DNA of 64,000 bases. It comes from Gammaproteobacteria bacterium RIFOXYD12_FULL_61_37 (GTDB lineage: Bacteria > Pseudomonadota > Gammaproteobacteria > Chromatiales > Chromatiaceae). The stretch's first letter is position 1; each line of letters begins with the position of its first letter. The notes beneath the pieces were generated by a model. The model saw only the letters and a list, made by a program, of their open reading frames with translations. It was not told the origin of the DNA and ran no database searches. The position numbers were made by a program, and so were the translations under genes. Below, piece by piece: positions 6,708 to 15,396 of the stretch. Location of the stretch: assembly GCA_001801995.1 (NCBI GenBank), contig MGZB01000001.1, positions 313,289 to 377,288 of the forward strand, written 5' to 3'.

Positions 6708-9404
6708 ATGAGCAAACTCTGGACACCCAAAGCAACCCCCAAGCTGCCCGAGCCGGTCAAGGCCGAGGGCCGCGTCCCCCTGCCGCCCGCCGACGCGGAC
6801 GTCTTCACCACCGCCTGCGACTACTGCACCATCGCCTGCGGCTACAAGGTCTACCGCTGGCCGGTGGGCAAGGAAGGCGGCCCCAAGGCCGGCGAGAATG
6901 CCATGAAGACCGACTTCCCCCATCAGACCATGATGGGCGTCTGGGCCAGCCCGGCCCAGCACACGGTCGTCTCCCACGAGGGCAAGCCCCACCATGTGAT
7001 CGTGGTCCCTGATAAGGATGCCACGGTGGTCAATCCGGGCGGCAACCACTCCATCCGCGGCGGCACCCTGGCGCAGAAGTGCTTCAACCCCGAGACCCGC
7101 ACCCGCGAACGCTTGCAGAATCCCATGATCCGGGTCAACGGCAAGCTGCAAAAGGTCTCCTGGGATCTGGTCACCGACGTGATGGCCGACATCTCCCAGC
7201 ACGTCATCGCCAAGCACGGCGAGCATGCCTGGGCGATCAAGATGTACTCCTACCAGTACTTCGAAAACACCTATGCCATCACCCGGCTAGGGATGACCAG
7301 CATCGGCACCCCCTCCATCGCACCCCACGACAAGTGCGCCAACACCAACGACGCCACCGGCCTGGACGACGCCGGCATCGATTCCTTCGGCGCGAGCTAC
7401 CAGGACTGGGGCGACTGCGAGGTGGCCTTCATGTCGGGCGTGGACCCCTACGAAACCAAGACCACGCTGTTCACCTCCTGGATGATGCCGGGCGAGAAGA
7501 AGATGATCTTCGTCACCCCCCACCGGACCATGGGTGTCGCCTGGGCCTTGGCGCAAGGGCGCGGCCTCTGGCTGCCCATCATCCCCGGCACCGACACGGT
7601 GCTGCACAACGCCATGGCGCGCATCATCATCGAGAACAACTGGCAGGATCAGGAGTTCATCGACAAATGGATCGCCAACCAGTGGGAGGTGGATCAGGGC
7701 TACGGACGCGGCACCCGCAACACCGGCTGGCAGTGGCGCACTACCTGGGGCAACTGGCAGTCCGATTGGAAGGACTATTCCAAATGGATCATGGAACAAG
7801 AGGAGGCCAAGCTGGAGAACGCTGCCAAGATCACCGGCCTCAAGGCGGAGGATATCCAAAAGGCCGCCGAGTGGATCGCCAAACCAGTCAATGGCAAGGC
7901 GCCCAAGACCTCGTTCATGCTGGAAAAGGGCAACTACTGGACCAACAACTACATGAACACCACGTCGTTTGTGTCGCTGGGCCTGATCTGCGGCGCGGGC
8001 AACCGCGCGGGCCGCGTGATCTCGCGCGGCGGCGGCCATCAGCGCGGCATGATGGGCGCGGGCGGCGGCTCCGGCTGGCTCAACCCGGAGAAGTATCCGG
8101 GCCGGCGCAAGAAGGACTTCAACCTCGACCGCTGGGTGATGGACGGCCAAGTCAAGTTCGCCTGGGTCTTCGGCACCACCTGGATCGCCGCCATGATGGG
8201 TTCCCAGACCCTGGCGACCAAGATGCTGGAGATGACCAGAGGCAGCAAGCATCAGATCGACAGCCTGGACCGCAAGGCCATCTTCGAGACACTGAAGAAG
8301 CGCGTGGACGAGGGCGGCATGGTGCTGGTCGACTCCGACATCTATCCCGTCGAGCCCATCAACACCGACATCGCCGACATCGTGCTGCCCGCCGCCACCT
8401 GGGGTGAGGACAACTTCACCCGCTGCAACTCGGAGCGCCGGCTGCGGCTCTACTCCAAGTTCTACGACGCGCCGGGCGAGGCCAAACCCGACTGGTGGGC
8501 CGTGCAGCAGTTCGCCAAGAAGATGGGCTTCGAGGGCTACGACTGGAAGGATTCCAACGACATCTTCGAGGAAGCGGCGCGCTTCGGTCGCGGCGGCGTG
8601 CTCAACTATCACCCGCTGGTCATGGAGGCCAAGAAGAAAGGCGTCAAGGCACAGGAAATGCTGCGCGCCATGGGCACCACCGGCATCCAGACGCCGATCC
8701 GCGTGCGCGACGGCAAGCTGGTCGGCACCCTGCGCCTGCACGATCCCGACAACAACTGGGGCGAGATGGAACAGGCAGAGGTGCAGAACGCCTTCATGTA
8801 TGCCTTCAACACTCACTCGGGCAAGGCCATCCTGCTCAAGAGCCCCTGGGGCTTCAAGGGCTGGAGCCAGTTCTATCAGGCCATTCAGCCGAGGGCCGAG
8901 AAGAACGAACTCTGGGTGACCAACGGCCGCGTGGGCGAAACCTGGCAGTCCGCCTTCGACGACATGCGCAAGGCCCACCTGAACCAGCGCTGGCCCTGGC
9001 CGCCGATCTTCATCCATCCGGACGACGCAAAGTCGCGTGGCATCGAGTCTGGCGACCTGGTGAAGGTTCACAACGACACCGTCTATGTGCAGACCGGCCA
9101 GCCGCAGGGAGTTAAGGACCCGGACCTCTTCTTCGACAACCTGATGAAGGACGGCCACATCCAGACCACGGAGGGCTTCTTCACCTCGGTCGCCATCGTC
9201 TCCGACGAGATGCGCCCCGGCGTGGCCATGGCCAGCTTCAACTTCCCCGGCGCCCCCGCCAATGCGGTGGTCCACGCTGTGCCCGACCCGGTCACCAACA
9301 ACTACCGCTACAAGCTGGGCAGAGGAACCCTGACCAAGGTGGGTGAATCGCCCTTCAAGAACAACTTCACGGCCATGAGCCTGAAGCCGCGTCCCATCGC
9401 CTGA
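6708..9404 (+). CDS. Molybdopterin oxidoreductase catalytic subunit, AioA/IdrA-like (candidate iodate reductase)
   Basis: This 898-residue DMSO-reductase-family enzyme has no signal peptide, so Tat co-export with the Rieske partner is expected. C37, C40 and C44 (CDYCTIAC) followed by GYKVYRWPVG match the [3Fe-4S] site of arsenite oxidase large subunits. R440 and H444 (SRGGGHQ) align with the AioA substrate-site Arg/His pair. The AioA ECHAT histidine position instead reads KCANT (residues 209-213), so one arsenite ligand appears lost (alignment from memory). It is about 70 residues longer than typical AioA. With the two upstream di-haem peroxidases, the best call is an IdrA-type oxyanion reductase; arsenite oxidase or another AioA-clade enzyme remains possible. 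A strong terminator follows. Confidence 0.8.
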   Translation: MSKLWTPKATPKLPEPVKAEGRVPLPPADADVFTTACDYCTIACGYKVYRWPVGKEGGPKAGENAMKTDFPHQTMMGVWASPAQHTVVSHEGKPHHVIVVPDKDATVVNPGGNHSIRGGTLAQKCFNPETRTRERLQNPMIRVNGKLQKVSWDLVTDVMADISQHVIAKHGEHAWAIKMYSYQYFENTYAITRLGMTSIGTPSIAPHDKCANTNDATGLDDAGIDSFGASYQDWGDCEVAFMSGVDPYETKTTLFTSWMMPGEKKMIFVTPHRTMGVAWALAQGRGLWLPIIPGTDTVLHNAMARIIIENNWQDQEFIDKWIANQWEVDQGYGRGTRNTGWQWRTTWGNWQSDWKDYSKWIMEQEEAKLENAAKITGLKAEDIQKAAEWIAKPVNGKAPKTSFMLEKGNYWTNNYMNTTSFVSLGLICGAGNRAGRVISRGGGHQRGMMGAGGGSGWLNPEKYPGRRKKDFNLDRWVMDGQVKFAWVFGTTWIAAMMGSQTLATKMLEMTRGSKHQIDSLDRKAIFETLKKRVDEGGMVLVDSDIYPVEPINTDIADIVLPAATWGEDNFTRCNSERRLRLYSKFYDAPGEAKPDWWAVQQFAKKMGFEGYDWKDSNDIFEEAARFGRGGVLNYHPLVMEAKKKGVKAQEMLRAMGTTGIQTPIRVRDGKLVGTLRLHDPDNNWGEMEQAEVQNAFMYAFNTHSGKAILLKSPWGFKGWSQFYQAIQPRAEKNELWVTNGRVGETWQSAFDDMRKAHLNQRWPWPPIFIHPDDAKSRGIESGDLVKVHNDTVYVQTGQPQGVKDPDLFFDNLMKDGHIQTTEGFFTSVAIVSDEMRPGVAMASFNFPGAPANAVVHAVPDPVTNNYRYKLGRGTLTKVGESPFKNNFTAMSLKPRPIA

Positions 9405-9429
9405 TCCGTCCCGGACCAGGCCCCCTTGA

Positions 9430-9452
9430 GGCCGGCGCAAGCCGGCCTTTTT
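9430..9452 (+). terminator. Rho-independent terminator after the Idr-like operon
   Basis: GGCCGGC (9430-9436), loop GCAA, GCCGGCC (9441-9447), then five T residues. A perfect 7-bp stem with a tetraloop lies 26 bases after the large-subunit stop and separates the structural genes from the two-component genes. Confidence 0.9.
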
Positions 9453-9540
9453 CCTTTACGATCGATGCCATCCCCTGACAAGGGGAGGGGCTTTAGACCA
9501 TTCGTGGCGAATGCGTTACCCTGAAATCCGCAATACGTAG

Positions 9541-9565
9541 GATGCGGTGAGGCACGAACCGCATC
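9541..9565. repeat. Short dispersed-type palindrome between the oxidoreductase and kinase genes
   Basis: GATGCGGT and ACCGCATC flank a nine-base loop, preceded by TACGTAG. This resembles the common GTAGGATGCGGT-type extragenic palindromes seen in many gammaproteobacteria. No second copy was found in the window, so the family assignment is by recollection only. Confidence 0.5.
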
Positions 9566-9614
9566 GTTTGCGGTACAAATAGGGTTATCCCAGTCAAACA
9601 GGAACCGGCCTTTC

Positions 9615-12017
9615 TTGAACATCCTTGCCCGCTTCAAAGGTCTTTCATCGAAGATCTACTTTGCCTTTCTGGTCGCCGCCGGGGTGCCGGTGGCCGTGGC
9701 CGGGCTGGTGGGGATCTATTCCTCCCTGGAGACCCTGCGGCAGGAGACCCTGCATCACCTGGATCAGGAGGTCCACAGCCGCGCGGCGGGCATGGGGCAT
9801 TTCTTCGATCAATTGGCGAGCGAGTTGCTGTATCTGGCGAGTTCCTCCCTGCTCCATGACCTGGCCAACAGTTCCTGGACGGCGGGTGGAAGGTTGCCTG
9901 CCCCCGTGCGCGAGGGGCTGGAACGGGACTACGCGGCCTTCGCCCGCGCCTACCCTTACATCTATCAGGTTCGATATATCGATGCCGAAGGACGCGAAGT
10001 GGTCCGGGTAGACCGGCGAAACGGCGGCCTGGAGATCGTTCCCGAATCGGGGCTCCAGAATAAGTCGGACCGCTATTACGTCCATGACGGGCTCTCCCAC
10101 GAGGCCGGGCAGGTCTATGTCTCCCCCCTCGACTTGAACATCGAGCACGGGCAGGTCGAAAAACCCGAGCGCCCAGTCATTCGCTTCGCCACCCCGGTCA
10201 CTGACAAGCGCGGGGTAAAACGAGGGTTGCTCATCGTCAACCTCCATGCCGCCTATATCCTGGGCCAAATCCAAGAGATGGCGGGCGGTCGCGGCGGGGT
10301 GGCCTTTCTGTTCGACCGCTCCGGCTTCTACCTCTCCCGTTCGGCGGACGCCTCGGGTTCCGAGACATTCCGCATGCAGTCGGTCGAGTCCCTGACCCAT
10401 TTCATGCCCCGGACCCTGCTCAGCCGCGCCATCCATGGAAAGGAGGGCACCGAGGTCCTGGGCGACTGGATCTTCGCCTTCGCCCCCATCCTCCCCGGCA
10501 AGACCCTGGCCATGAGCAACGACAGCTCCATGTCCTGGTCCATCGCCCTGGCCTTCCCCCGTGGCCGGCTGTTCCAGGCGGTGTTCAATCTCTACCTGCT
10601 CTACGGGGTGCTGACCCTCTGCCTGCTGATGGCCGCCGGGGCGGGCTTTCTGCTGTCGCGGCGGCTGTTGCGGCCCCTGATGCTGCTCAGCTCCGAGACC
10701 GAGTCCATCGCCAGGGGCCAGTTCGCCCACCGGGTGGAGATCCGGGGCAATGACGAGATCGCCGATCTGGGGCGGCGCTTCAACTCCATGGCCGCCGAGC
10801 TGGAACGGTCCTACAAGACGCTGGAGGACCGCAAGGGGGAGCTGGAGCGGGAGGTGCAGGCCCGCACCATGGATCTGGAGCGGGAGCGCGGCCAGTTGGC
10901 GGCGGTGGTCTCCAACACGGCGGACGGTATCCTCTCCGTGGACGGCGAGGGCCAGATCGTCCTGGCCAACAACGCGGCCCGGCATTACCTCATCGGCGGG
11001 ATCGGCGCCCTGGCGGGCCGCTCGCTCCGGGAGTTCTGGCCGGGATGGGAGGATTACGCCGGCCAGCCCCCGGAAGGACTGACGGCGGCCAATTTCGACC
11101 TCTCCCTCCACGACCGCATGCTCTCCCTCGGCATCGCCCCCTTGATCGGCGGCGGCCGGGCCGACGGCTTCATCCTGGTGGTGCGCGACGTGACCGACGA
11201 GCGCCGCTTGCAGGACGACCGCCGCGAGCTGGACCGGCAAATGTTCCAGATGGAGAAGATGGCCACCCTGGGGGAGATCGCCATGGGCCTGGCCCACGAG
11301 ATCGGCAACCCCCTGGCCGGGATGAAGGCCGTGGCGCAACTGCTGCTGTCCGAGGAGGGTCTGGACCCGACCCAGCGGGACTATCTGATGCGCATCCAGA
11401 ACGAGACCGATCGCCTGGCCGATTTCCTGCGCAGCTTCCATGGCTTCGCCGCCCCCCAGGAGACAAACCCGGTCCCCTGCCGTCTGGAGCAGGTGCTGGA
11501 GGACATCATCCTCTGGACCCGCAAGGAGGCCCGCTCCCGCAAGGTCCAGATCGAATACGCCCCCTGCGCCGGCCAGGTCCCCGATCTCTGGGCCGATCCG
11601 GCGCAACTCAAGCAGGTACTGCTCAATCTGGTGATCAACGCCATCCACGCCATGCCCGACGGCGGAAACATCCACATCGGCATGTGCGCCGGACGGCGGA
11701 CGGCGGAAGACGGCCGGGAACCCCGGCGCATGCATTTCTGCGTCTGCGATACCGGTGTCGGCATCCCGCCGGCGGTGCGGGCCAAGATCTTCGACCCCTT
11801 CTTCACCACCCGCCCCGACGGCTCCGGCCTGGGGCTGGCGGTGGTCAAGAAGATCGTCCAGCAGCACGGCGCCGAGATCAGCCTCGAAAGCAAACCTGGG
11901 CAGGGAACTTGCTTTGAATTGAGTTGGCCGGTCGCCCCCGGCTGGGCGCCATCTGCCCCGAACCCGCCCGGAGCCGCCGGCCGGGCAACCCGCTGCCGGA
12001 GGAGAATCCATGGCTGA
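9615..12017 (+). CDS. Membrane sensor histidine kinase (Cache-like sensor, HAMP, PAS, HisKA, HATPase)
   Basis: This 800-residue protein has TM1 at about 14-36 and a long periplasmic sensor (about 40-310) with a Cache-like RYIDAEGREVVRVD segment. TM2 lies at about 318-340, then HAMP (to about 395), a coiled coil, a PAS-like domain (about 430-530), HisKA with phospho-acceptor H561 in LAHEIGNPL, and a C-terminal ATPase with NAIHAM, DTGVGIP and SGLGLAVVKK motifs. It should phosphorylate the regulator whose gene overlaps its 3' end by 8 bases. A periplasmic sensor suggests detection of an external solute such as the enzyme's substrate (inference). The start is TTG at 9615, with AGGA upstream; an alternative start is possible. 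Confidence 0.88.
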   Translation: MNILARFKGLSSKIYFAFLVAAGVPVAVAGLVGIYSSLETLRQETLHHLDQEVHSRAAGMGHFFDQLASELLYLASSSLLHDLANSSWTAGGRLPAPVREGLERDYAAFARAYPYIYQVRYIDAEGREVVRVDRRNGGLEIVPESGLQNKSDRYYVHDGLSHEAGQVYVSPLDLNIEHGQVEKPERPVIRFATPVTDKRGVKRGLLIVNLHAAYILGQIQEMAGGRGGVAFLFDRSGFYLSRSADASGSETFRMQSVESLTHFMPRTLLSRAIHGKEGTEVLGDWIFAFAPILPGKTLAMSNDSSMSWSIALAFPRGRLFQAVFNLYLLYGVLTLCLLMAAGAGFLLSRRLLRPLMLLSSETESIARGQFAHRVEIRGNDEIADLGRRFNSMAAELERSYKTLEDRKGELEREVQARTMDLERERGQLAAVVSNTADGILSVDGEGQIVLANNAARHYLIGGIGALAGRSLREFWPGWEDYAGQPPEGLTAANFDLSLHDRMLSLGIAPLIGGGRADGFILVVRDVTDERRLQDDRRELDRQMFQMEKMATLGEIAMGLAHEIGNPLAGMKAVAQLLLSEEGLDPTQRDYLMRIQNETDRLADFLRSFHGFAAPQETNPVPCRLEQVLEDIILWTRKEARSRKVQIEYAPCAGQVPDLWADPAQLKQVLLNLVINAIHAMPDGGNIHIGMCAGRRTAEDGREPRRMHFCVCDTGVGIPPAVRAKIFDPFFTTRPDGSGLGLAVVKKIVQQHGAEISLESKPGQGTCFELSWPVAPGWAPSAPNPPGAAGRATRCRRRIHG

Positions 12018-13404
12018 ACGCATCCTCATCGTCGAGGACGACACCACCATCCGCGTCACCCTGCGGGACGTGCTGCAACGCCAGGGTCATAGGGTGGATC
12101 TGGCCGAGGACGGCGCGGGCGGGCTGGAGCTGTTCCGCAAGCGGTCCTACGGTCTGATCCTGCTGGACATCCACCTGCCCGACATGCACGGGCTGGACGT
12201 GCTGAAGCTGCTGCGGGAATCGGACCCCGAGGCCCTGGTGGTGGTGATGACCGCCTACCCCGAGGTGCGCACGGCGGTGGACTGCGTCAAGGCCGGGGCC
12301 TACGACTACCTCAACAAGCCCTTCGAGCTGGACGACCTCAAGGAGATCGTCCGCCGCGCCCTGGAGACCCGCAGCCTGCGCCTGGAGGTGGAGCGCCTGC
12401 GCATCCAGGCGGCATCACCGGCCACGCTGGAGGGCATGATCGGCACCAGCCCGGCCTTCATGGCCCTGATCGAGGTGACCCGCCGCATCGCCGCCGCCTC
12501 CCGCGTCCCGGTCCTGATCCGGGGCGAATCGGGCACCGGCAAGGAGCGCATCGCCCAGGCCATCCACAACCTCTCCCCCCGCGCCGCCGGCCCCTGGGTC
12601 ACCCTCAATTGCTCCGCCCTGGCCGAAGGGCTGCTGGAATCGGAGATGTTCGGCCACGAGAAGGGCGCCTTCACCGACGCCAAGGCGGCCAAGCGCGGCC
12701 TGCTGGAACTGGCCGACGGCGGCACCCTGTTCCTGGACGAGATTGGCGACCTCTCCCTGGCCCTGCAACCCAAGCTGCTGCGCGCCATCGAGACCCAGAT
12801 CTTCCGGCGTGTCGGCGGCCAAAAGGAGTTACAGGTGGACGTGCGCTTCGTCTCCGCCACCAACCGAGACCTCATGGAAATGGTCAAGGCCGGGACCTTC
12901 CGCGAGGACCTCTACTACCGCCTCAACGTCGGCAGCATCGAGATGCCGCCCCTGCGCTCGCGCAGCAGCGATGTCCTGCCCCTGGCCCGAAATTTCATCG
13001 GCGAAGGGGCCAGGGTCATGGGCATGCCCAACGCGGAGCTGGACCCCATCGCCTGCGGCCTTCTGGAACGCTACGCCTGGCCCGGCAACATCCGCGAGCT
13101 GCGCAACGTCATGGAACGGGCGCTGATCCTCTCCGGCGGCGAGACCATCCGCCCCGTCCACCTGCCGAAGGAAGTCGGCGCGGCGGATAAAGGCGCGCCA
13201 CTATCCACCGATGACGAATCCCTGTCCCTGGCGGAGATGGAAAAACGCCACATCCGCCGCGTCCTCACCGCCTGCCACGGCAACAAGACCCAAGCCGCCC
13301 GGACCCTGGGCATCACCCGGCTCACCCTGCGCAACAAGATCGCCGAGTATGGCTGGAGCGATTTTCTGGATAAGGCGGAAGCAGCGGGGAACGGTAGCCT
13401 TTGA
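12010..13404 (+). CDS. Sigma-54-dependent response regulator (NtrC family)
   Basis: This 464-residue activator has a receiver domain (1-120) with phospho-acceptor D53 and K103 in NKPF. The AAA+ domain has Walker A GESGTGKE (172-179), GAFTDA (219-224) and Walker B TLFLDEIGDL. A Fis-type helix-turn-helix lies at the end (NKTQAARTLGITRLTLRNK). The RpoN-contact loop is normally GAFTGA; here Gly5 is Asp. The overlap with the kinase gene indicates a cognate pair. Likely targets are the sigma-54 promoters at 3031 and 13591, both preceded by GGTCA-N5/6-TGAC(C/A) palindromes, and one palindrome lies only about 40 bases beyond this gene's stop. Confidence 0.92.
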   Translation: MAERILIVEDDTTIRVTLRDVLQRQGHRVDLAEDGAGGLELFRKRSYGLILLDIHLPDMHGLDVLKLLRESDPEALVVVMTAYPEVRTAVDCVKAGAYDYLNKPFELDDLKEIVRRALETRSLRLEVERLRIQAASPATLEGMIGTSPAFMALIEVTRRIAAASRVPVLIRGESGTGKERIAQAIHNLSPRAAGPWVTLNCSALAEGLLESEMFGHEKGAFTDAKAAKRGLLELADGGTLFLDEIGDLSLALQPKLLRAIETQIFRRVGGQKELQVDVRFVSATNRDLMEMVKAGTFREDLYYRLNVGSIEMPPLRSRSSDVLPLARNFIGEGARVMGMPNAELDPIACGLLERYAWPGNIRELRNVMERALILSGGETIRPVHLPKEVGAADKGAPLSTDDESLSLAEMEKRHIRRVLTACHGNKTQAARTLGITRLTLRNKIAEYGWSDFLDKAEAAGNGSL

Positions 13405-13434
13405 ACGATCAAGGGACCCCATCGGTCGTTTTAC
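13405..13434 (+). terminator. Weak candidate terminator after the regulator gene
   Basis: AACGATC (13405-13411) can pair with GGTCGTT (13425-13431) with one wobble pair, followed by a short T run. The stem is weak, so termination may be partial. Confidence 0.35.
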
Positions 13435-13441
13435 GGCCACC

Positions 13442-13460
13442 CCGGTCAATTTCTGACCGG
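13442..13460. promoter_or_regulatory. Palindromic activator site upstream of the cytochrome module
   Basis: The palindrome CCGGTCA-ATTTC-TGACCGG is perfect over seven bases per arm. Its core is the same as the sites at 2931-2965 and it lies about 130 bases upstream of the -24 element at 13591. A looser TGACAGGTCA half-site pair occurs at about 13503-13512. It is interpreted as an enhancer for the adjacent NtrC-type regulator. Confidence 0.75.
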
Positions 13461-13590
13461 CTGCCGGCCCTCCGCCTTTTGGGGTGTTGCCTCGCCCCCG
13501 GCTGACAGGTCAAAGCCATAGGGCATTTCCATCCTTAGGTCCGTAAACGGTGCGTCCATGCACCACTCCTCCGGCCTGCCCCATCCCTCC

Positions 13591-13606
13591 TGGCATGGTT
13601 GCTGCA
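13591..13606 (+). promoter_or_regulatory. Sigma-54 (-24/-12) promoter of the CydA-like/cytochrome c operon
   Basis: TGGCAT (13591-13596), five bases, CTGCA (13602-13606). GG (13592-13593) and GC (13604-13605) are separated by exactly 10 bases. Two consensus mismatches are present, one in each element. Predicted transcription start is near 13617, just ahead of the first start codon. Confidence 0.75.
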
Positions 13607-13629
13607 ATTAGGTTGCCGAACCCTGACCC

Positions 13630-15396
13630 ATGGAGGCGCACTTGACCGACACAATTACCCTGGCTTCCACACCCCAGGCCCTCAAGGGGACCTACAAGGG
13701 CGTCGTGAAGATATCCCTCATGCTCGCGGCGACCTATCTGGTCGCGCAGGGGCTGAGCCATTACCTGCCAGCCGCCGACTACCGTCAGTTCTTCGGTTTT
13801 TCCAACCGTATCGCCGTATGGATCGTCGCCGAGCTGCACCTGATGTTCGCGGCCTTCGTGCTGGGCGTGCCGATCTTTGCCGTCATCACCGAATTCGTGG
13901 GCAAGGCGACCGGCGAGAAACGCTACGACGACCTGGCGAAGGAGTTCACGAAACTCCTGGCCATGGCCTACACGCTGACCGCCGTGCTCGGCTGCGTCCT
14001 GCTGGTGCTGTTCGTCGCGCTGTACCCGAAGTTCATGGGGTACATGACGAAGCTCTTCAAGCCGACCTGGCTGCTCTACATCGTGCTGATCTTCGGCGAG
14101 GTCGTCATCGCCTATTTCTACTGGTATTCGTGGGACCTGCTGCAAGGGGCGAGGAAGAAGTGGCATCTGCTGCTGGGCGTGCTGGTGAATCTCTGGGGCA
14201 CGGCGCTGCTGTTCGTCGCCGATATCTGGGTCACCTTCATGATGTCGCCGGCCGGCATCGACGACGCGGGCAATCTGACGAGCCTGTGGGCCGCCATCAA
14301 TAACCACACCTGGATGCCGATCAACATCCACCGGCTGCTGGCCAATGTGGCGTTCGGCGGGGCCATCGCCGCCGCCTACGCCGCCGTGCGCTTCCTCAAC
14401 GCGAAAACCGACGAGGAGCGGGCGCGCTTCGACTGGATGGGCTATGTCGGCTCCTTCATTGCCATCGCCGCCTTCATCCCGCTGCCTTTCGCCGGCTACT
14501 GGCTGGGCCGCGAGATCTATCAGTTCTCGGAGCAGATGGGCGTCTCGATGATGGGCGGCAGCTTCGCCTGGCTGTGGATTCTCCAGGCCATGCTGATCGG
14601 TGGCCTGTTCCTCGCCTCCAATTTCTACCTGTGGCTCGGCATGGGGCGCATTCCCGGCGCAGAGCGGTATGTGAAGTTTCAGATTCCCATGATGATCCTG
14701 CTCACCATCGGCTTCATCGTCTGGGCCACGCCGCGCTCCATCATCGCCAGCGGCGCGGAGATGTCGGCGATGGGCGGTTCGCACCATCCCTTCCTCGGCC
14801 TGTTCGGCGTCATGGCGGCGAAGAACACGGCGGTGAACCTGATGATCCTCACCACCTTCTTCTCCTTCATGCTCTACCGGCGCGGCAACCGCGTGCCGGC
14901 GGTGCCCTGGGCGGCGACGGGCAAGATCGTCCAGGCGCTCGCCATCGCCGCCGCCGCCGGCGTGGTGCTCGGCTACGGCATCTACAGCTACTCCGTGCCC
15001 TCCAACATCCGCATCGGCTTCTCGGTCTACCAGGTCGGCGCGGTGCTCGCGGCCATGGCGGTGTTCGTCGCCATCGACATTCCCTTGCTCCGTGGCGCGC
15101 AGGAGATCGGCGCGATCCGCTGGGGGCAGATACCGGCCCGCGCCCAGTACGCGCTGTTCTTCCTCGCCATCAGCTTCACCTGGCTGATGGGTCTGATGGG
15201 CTACATCCGCTCCGGCATCCGCCAGTATTGGCATATCTATGGCCGCGTGATGGACGAGAGCGCCAACGCCTACACGATGATGCACGGCCACGCGACGATC
15301 ATCGTCTCCTGCATCACCGTGATCTTCTTCCTGCTGGTGTCGGTGGTGTTCTGGATGGCTTCACGTAACGAAGATGGCGAAGGAGAAGCGAAATGA
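13630..15396 (+). CDS. Divergent cytochrome bd-family (CydA-like) membrane oxidase subunit
   Basis: This polytopic protein of about 588 residues has some 14 membrane segments. The first helices (NRIAVWIVAELHLMFA), the FGEVVIAYFYWYSWDLL stretch and the NIHRLLANVAFGG helix resemble the CydA haem-ligand and glutamate regions. The quinol-binding Q-loop looks absent and no CydB follows. Instead it overlaps a cytochrome c gene by 4 bases, which fits the cytochrome-c-associated branches of the bd superfamily rather than quinol oxidases. Conservation of every haem ligand was not verified. The ATG at 13630 is given, but a TTG at 13642 sits five bases after a perfect GGAGG and may be the real start. 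Function (O2 reduction or another haem-based reaction) is inferred. Confidence 0.65.
   Translation: MEAHLTDTITLASTPQALKGTYKGVVKISLMLAATYLVAQGLSHYLPAADYRQFFGFSNRIAVWIVAELHLMFAAFVLGVPIFAVITEFVGKATGEKRYDDLAKEFTKLLAMAYTLTAVLGCVLLVLFVALYPKFMGYMTKLFKPTWLLYIVLIFGEVVIAYFYWYSWDLLQGARKKWHLLLGVLVNLWGTALLFVADIWVTFMMSPAGIDDAGNLTSLWAAINNHTWMPINIHRLLANVAFGGAIAAAYAAVRFLNAKTDEERARFDWMGYVGSFIAIAAFIPLPFAGYWLGREIYQFSEQMGVSMMGGSFAWLWILQAMLIGGLFLASNFYLWLGMGRIPGAERYVKFQIPMMILLTIGFIVWATPRSIIASGAEMSAMGGSHHPFLGLFGVMAAKNTAVNLMILTTFFSFMLYRRGNRVPAVPWAATGKIVQALAIAAAAGVVLGYGIYSYSVPSNIRIGFSVYQVGAVLAAMAVFVAIDIPLLRGAQEIGAIRWGQIPARAQYALFFLAISFTWLMGLMGYIRSGIRQYWHIYGRVMDESANAYTMMHGHATIIVSCITVIFFLLVSVVFWMASRNEDGEGEAK

Noticed and set aside
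6708-9404. Plain arsenite oxidase (AioA) annotation
   Set aside because: The two adjacent di-haem peroxidases and the altered ECHAT-type residue fit Idr-type enzymes better; arsenite oxidase is kept only as an alternative.
7287-9440. 717-codon open frame antisense to the molybdoenzyme gene
   Set aside because: It is a shadow of the high-GC coding strand: His/Gly/Val/Leu-rich composition without domains, opposite a well-supported gene.
9645-12059. 804-codon open frame antisense to the histidine kinase
   Set aside because: Same third-position GC shadow effect; the sense gene has complete kinase motifs.
13510-15291. 593-codon antisense frame opposite the CydA-like gene
   Set aside because: Low-complexity His/Gln/Asp/Gly composition typical of reverse-strand shadows; it would also cover the sigma-54 promoter.
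13630-15396. NorB or cbb3-type haem-copper oxidase subunit
   Set aside because: The six-histidine haem-copper pattern is not evident, while helices resemble CydA regions.
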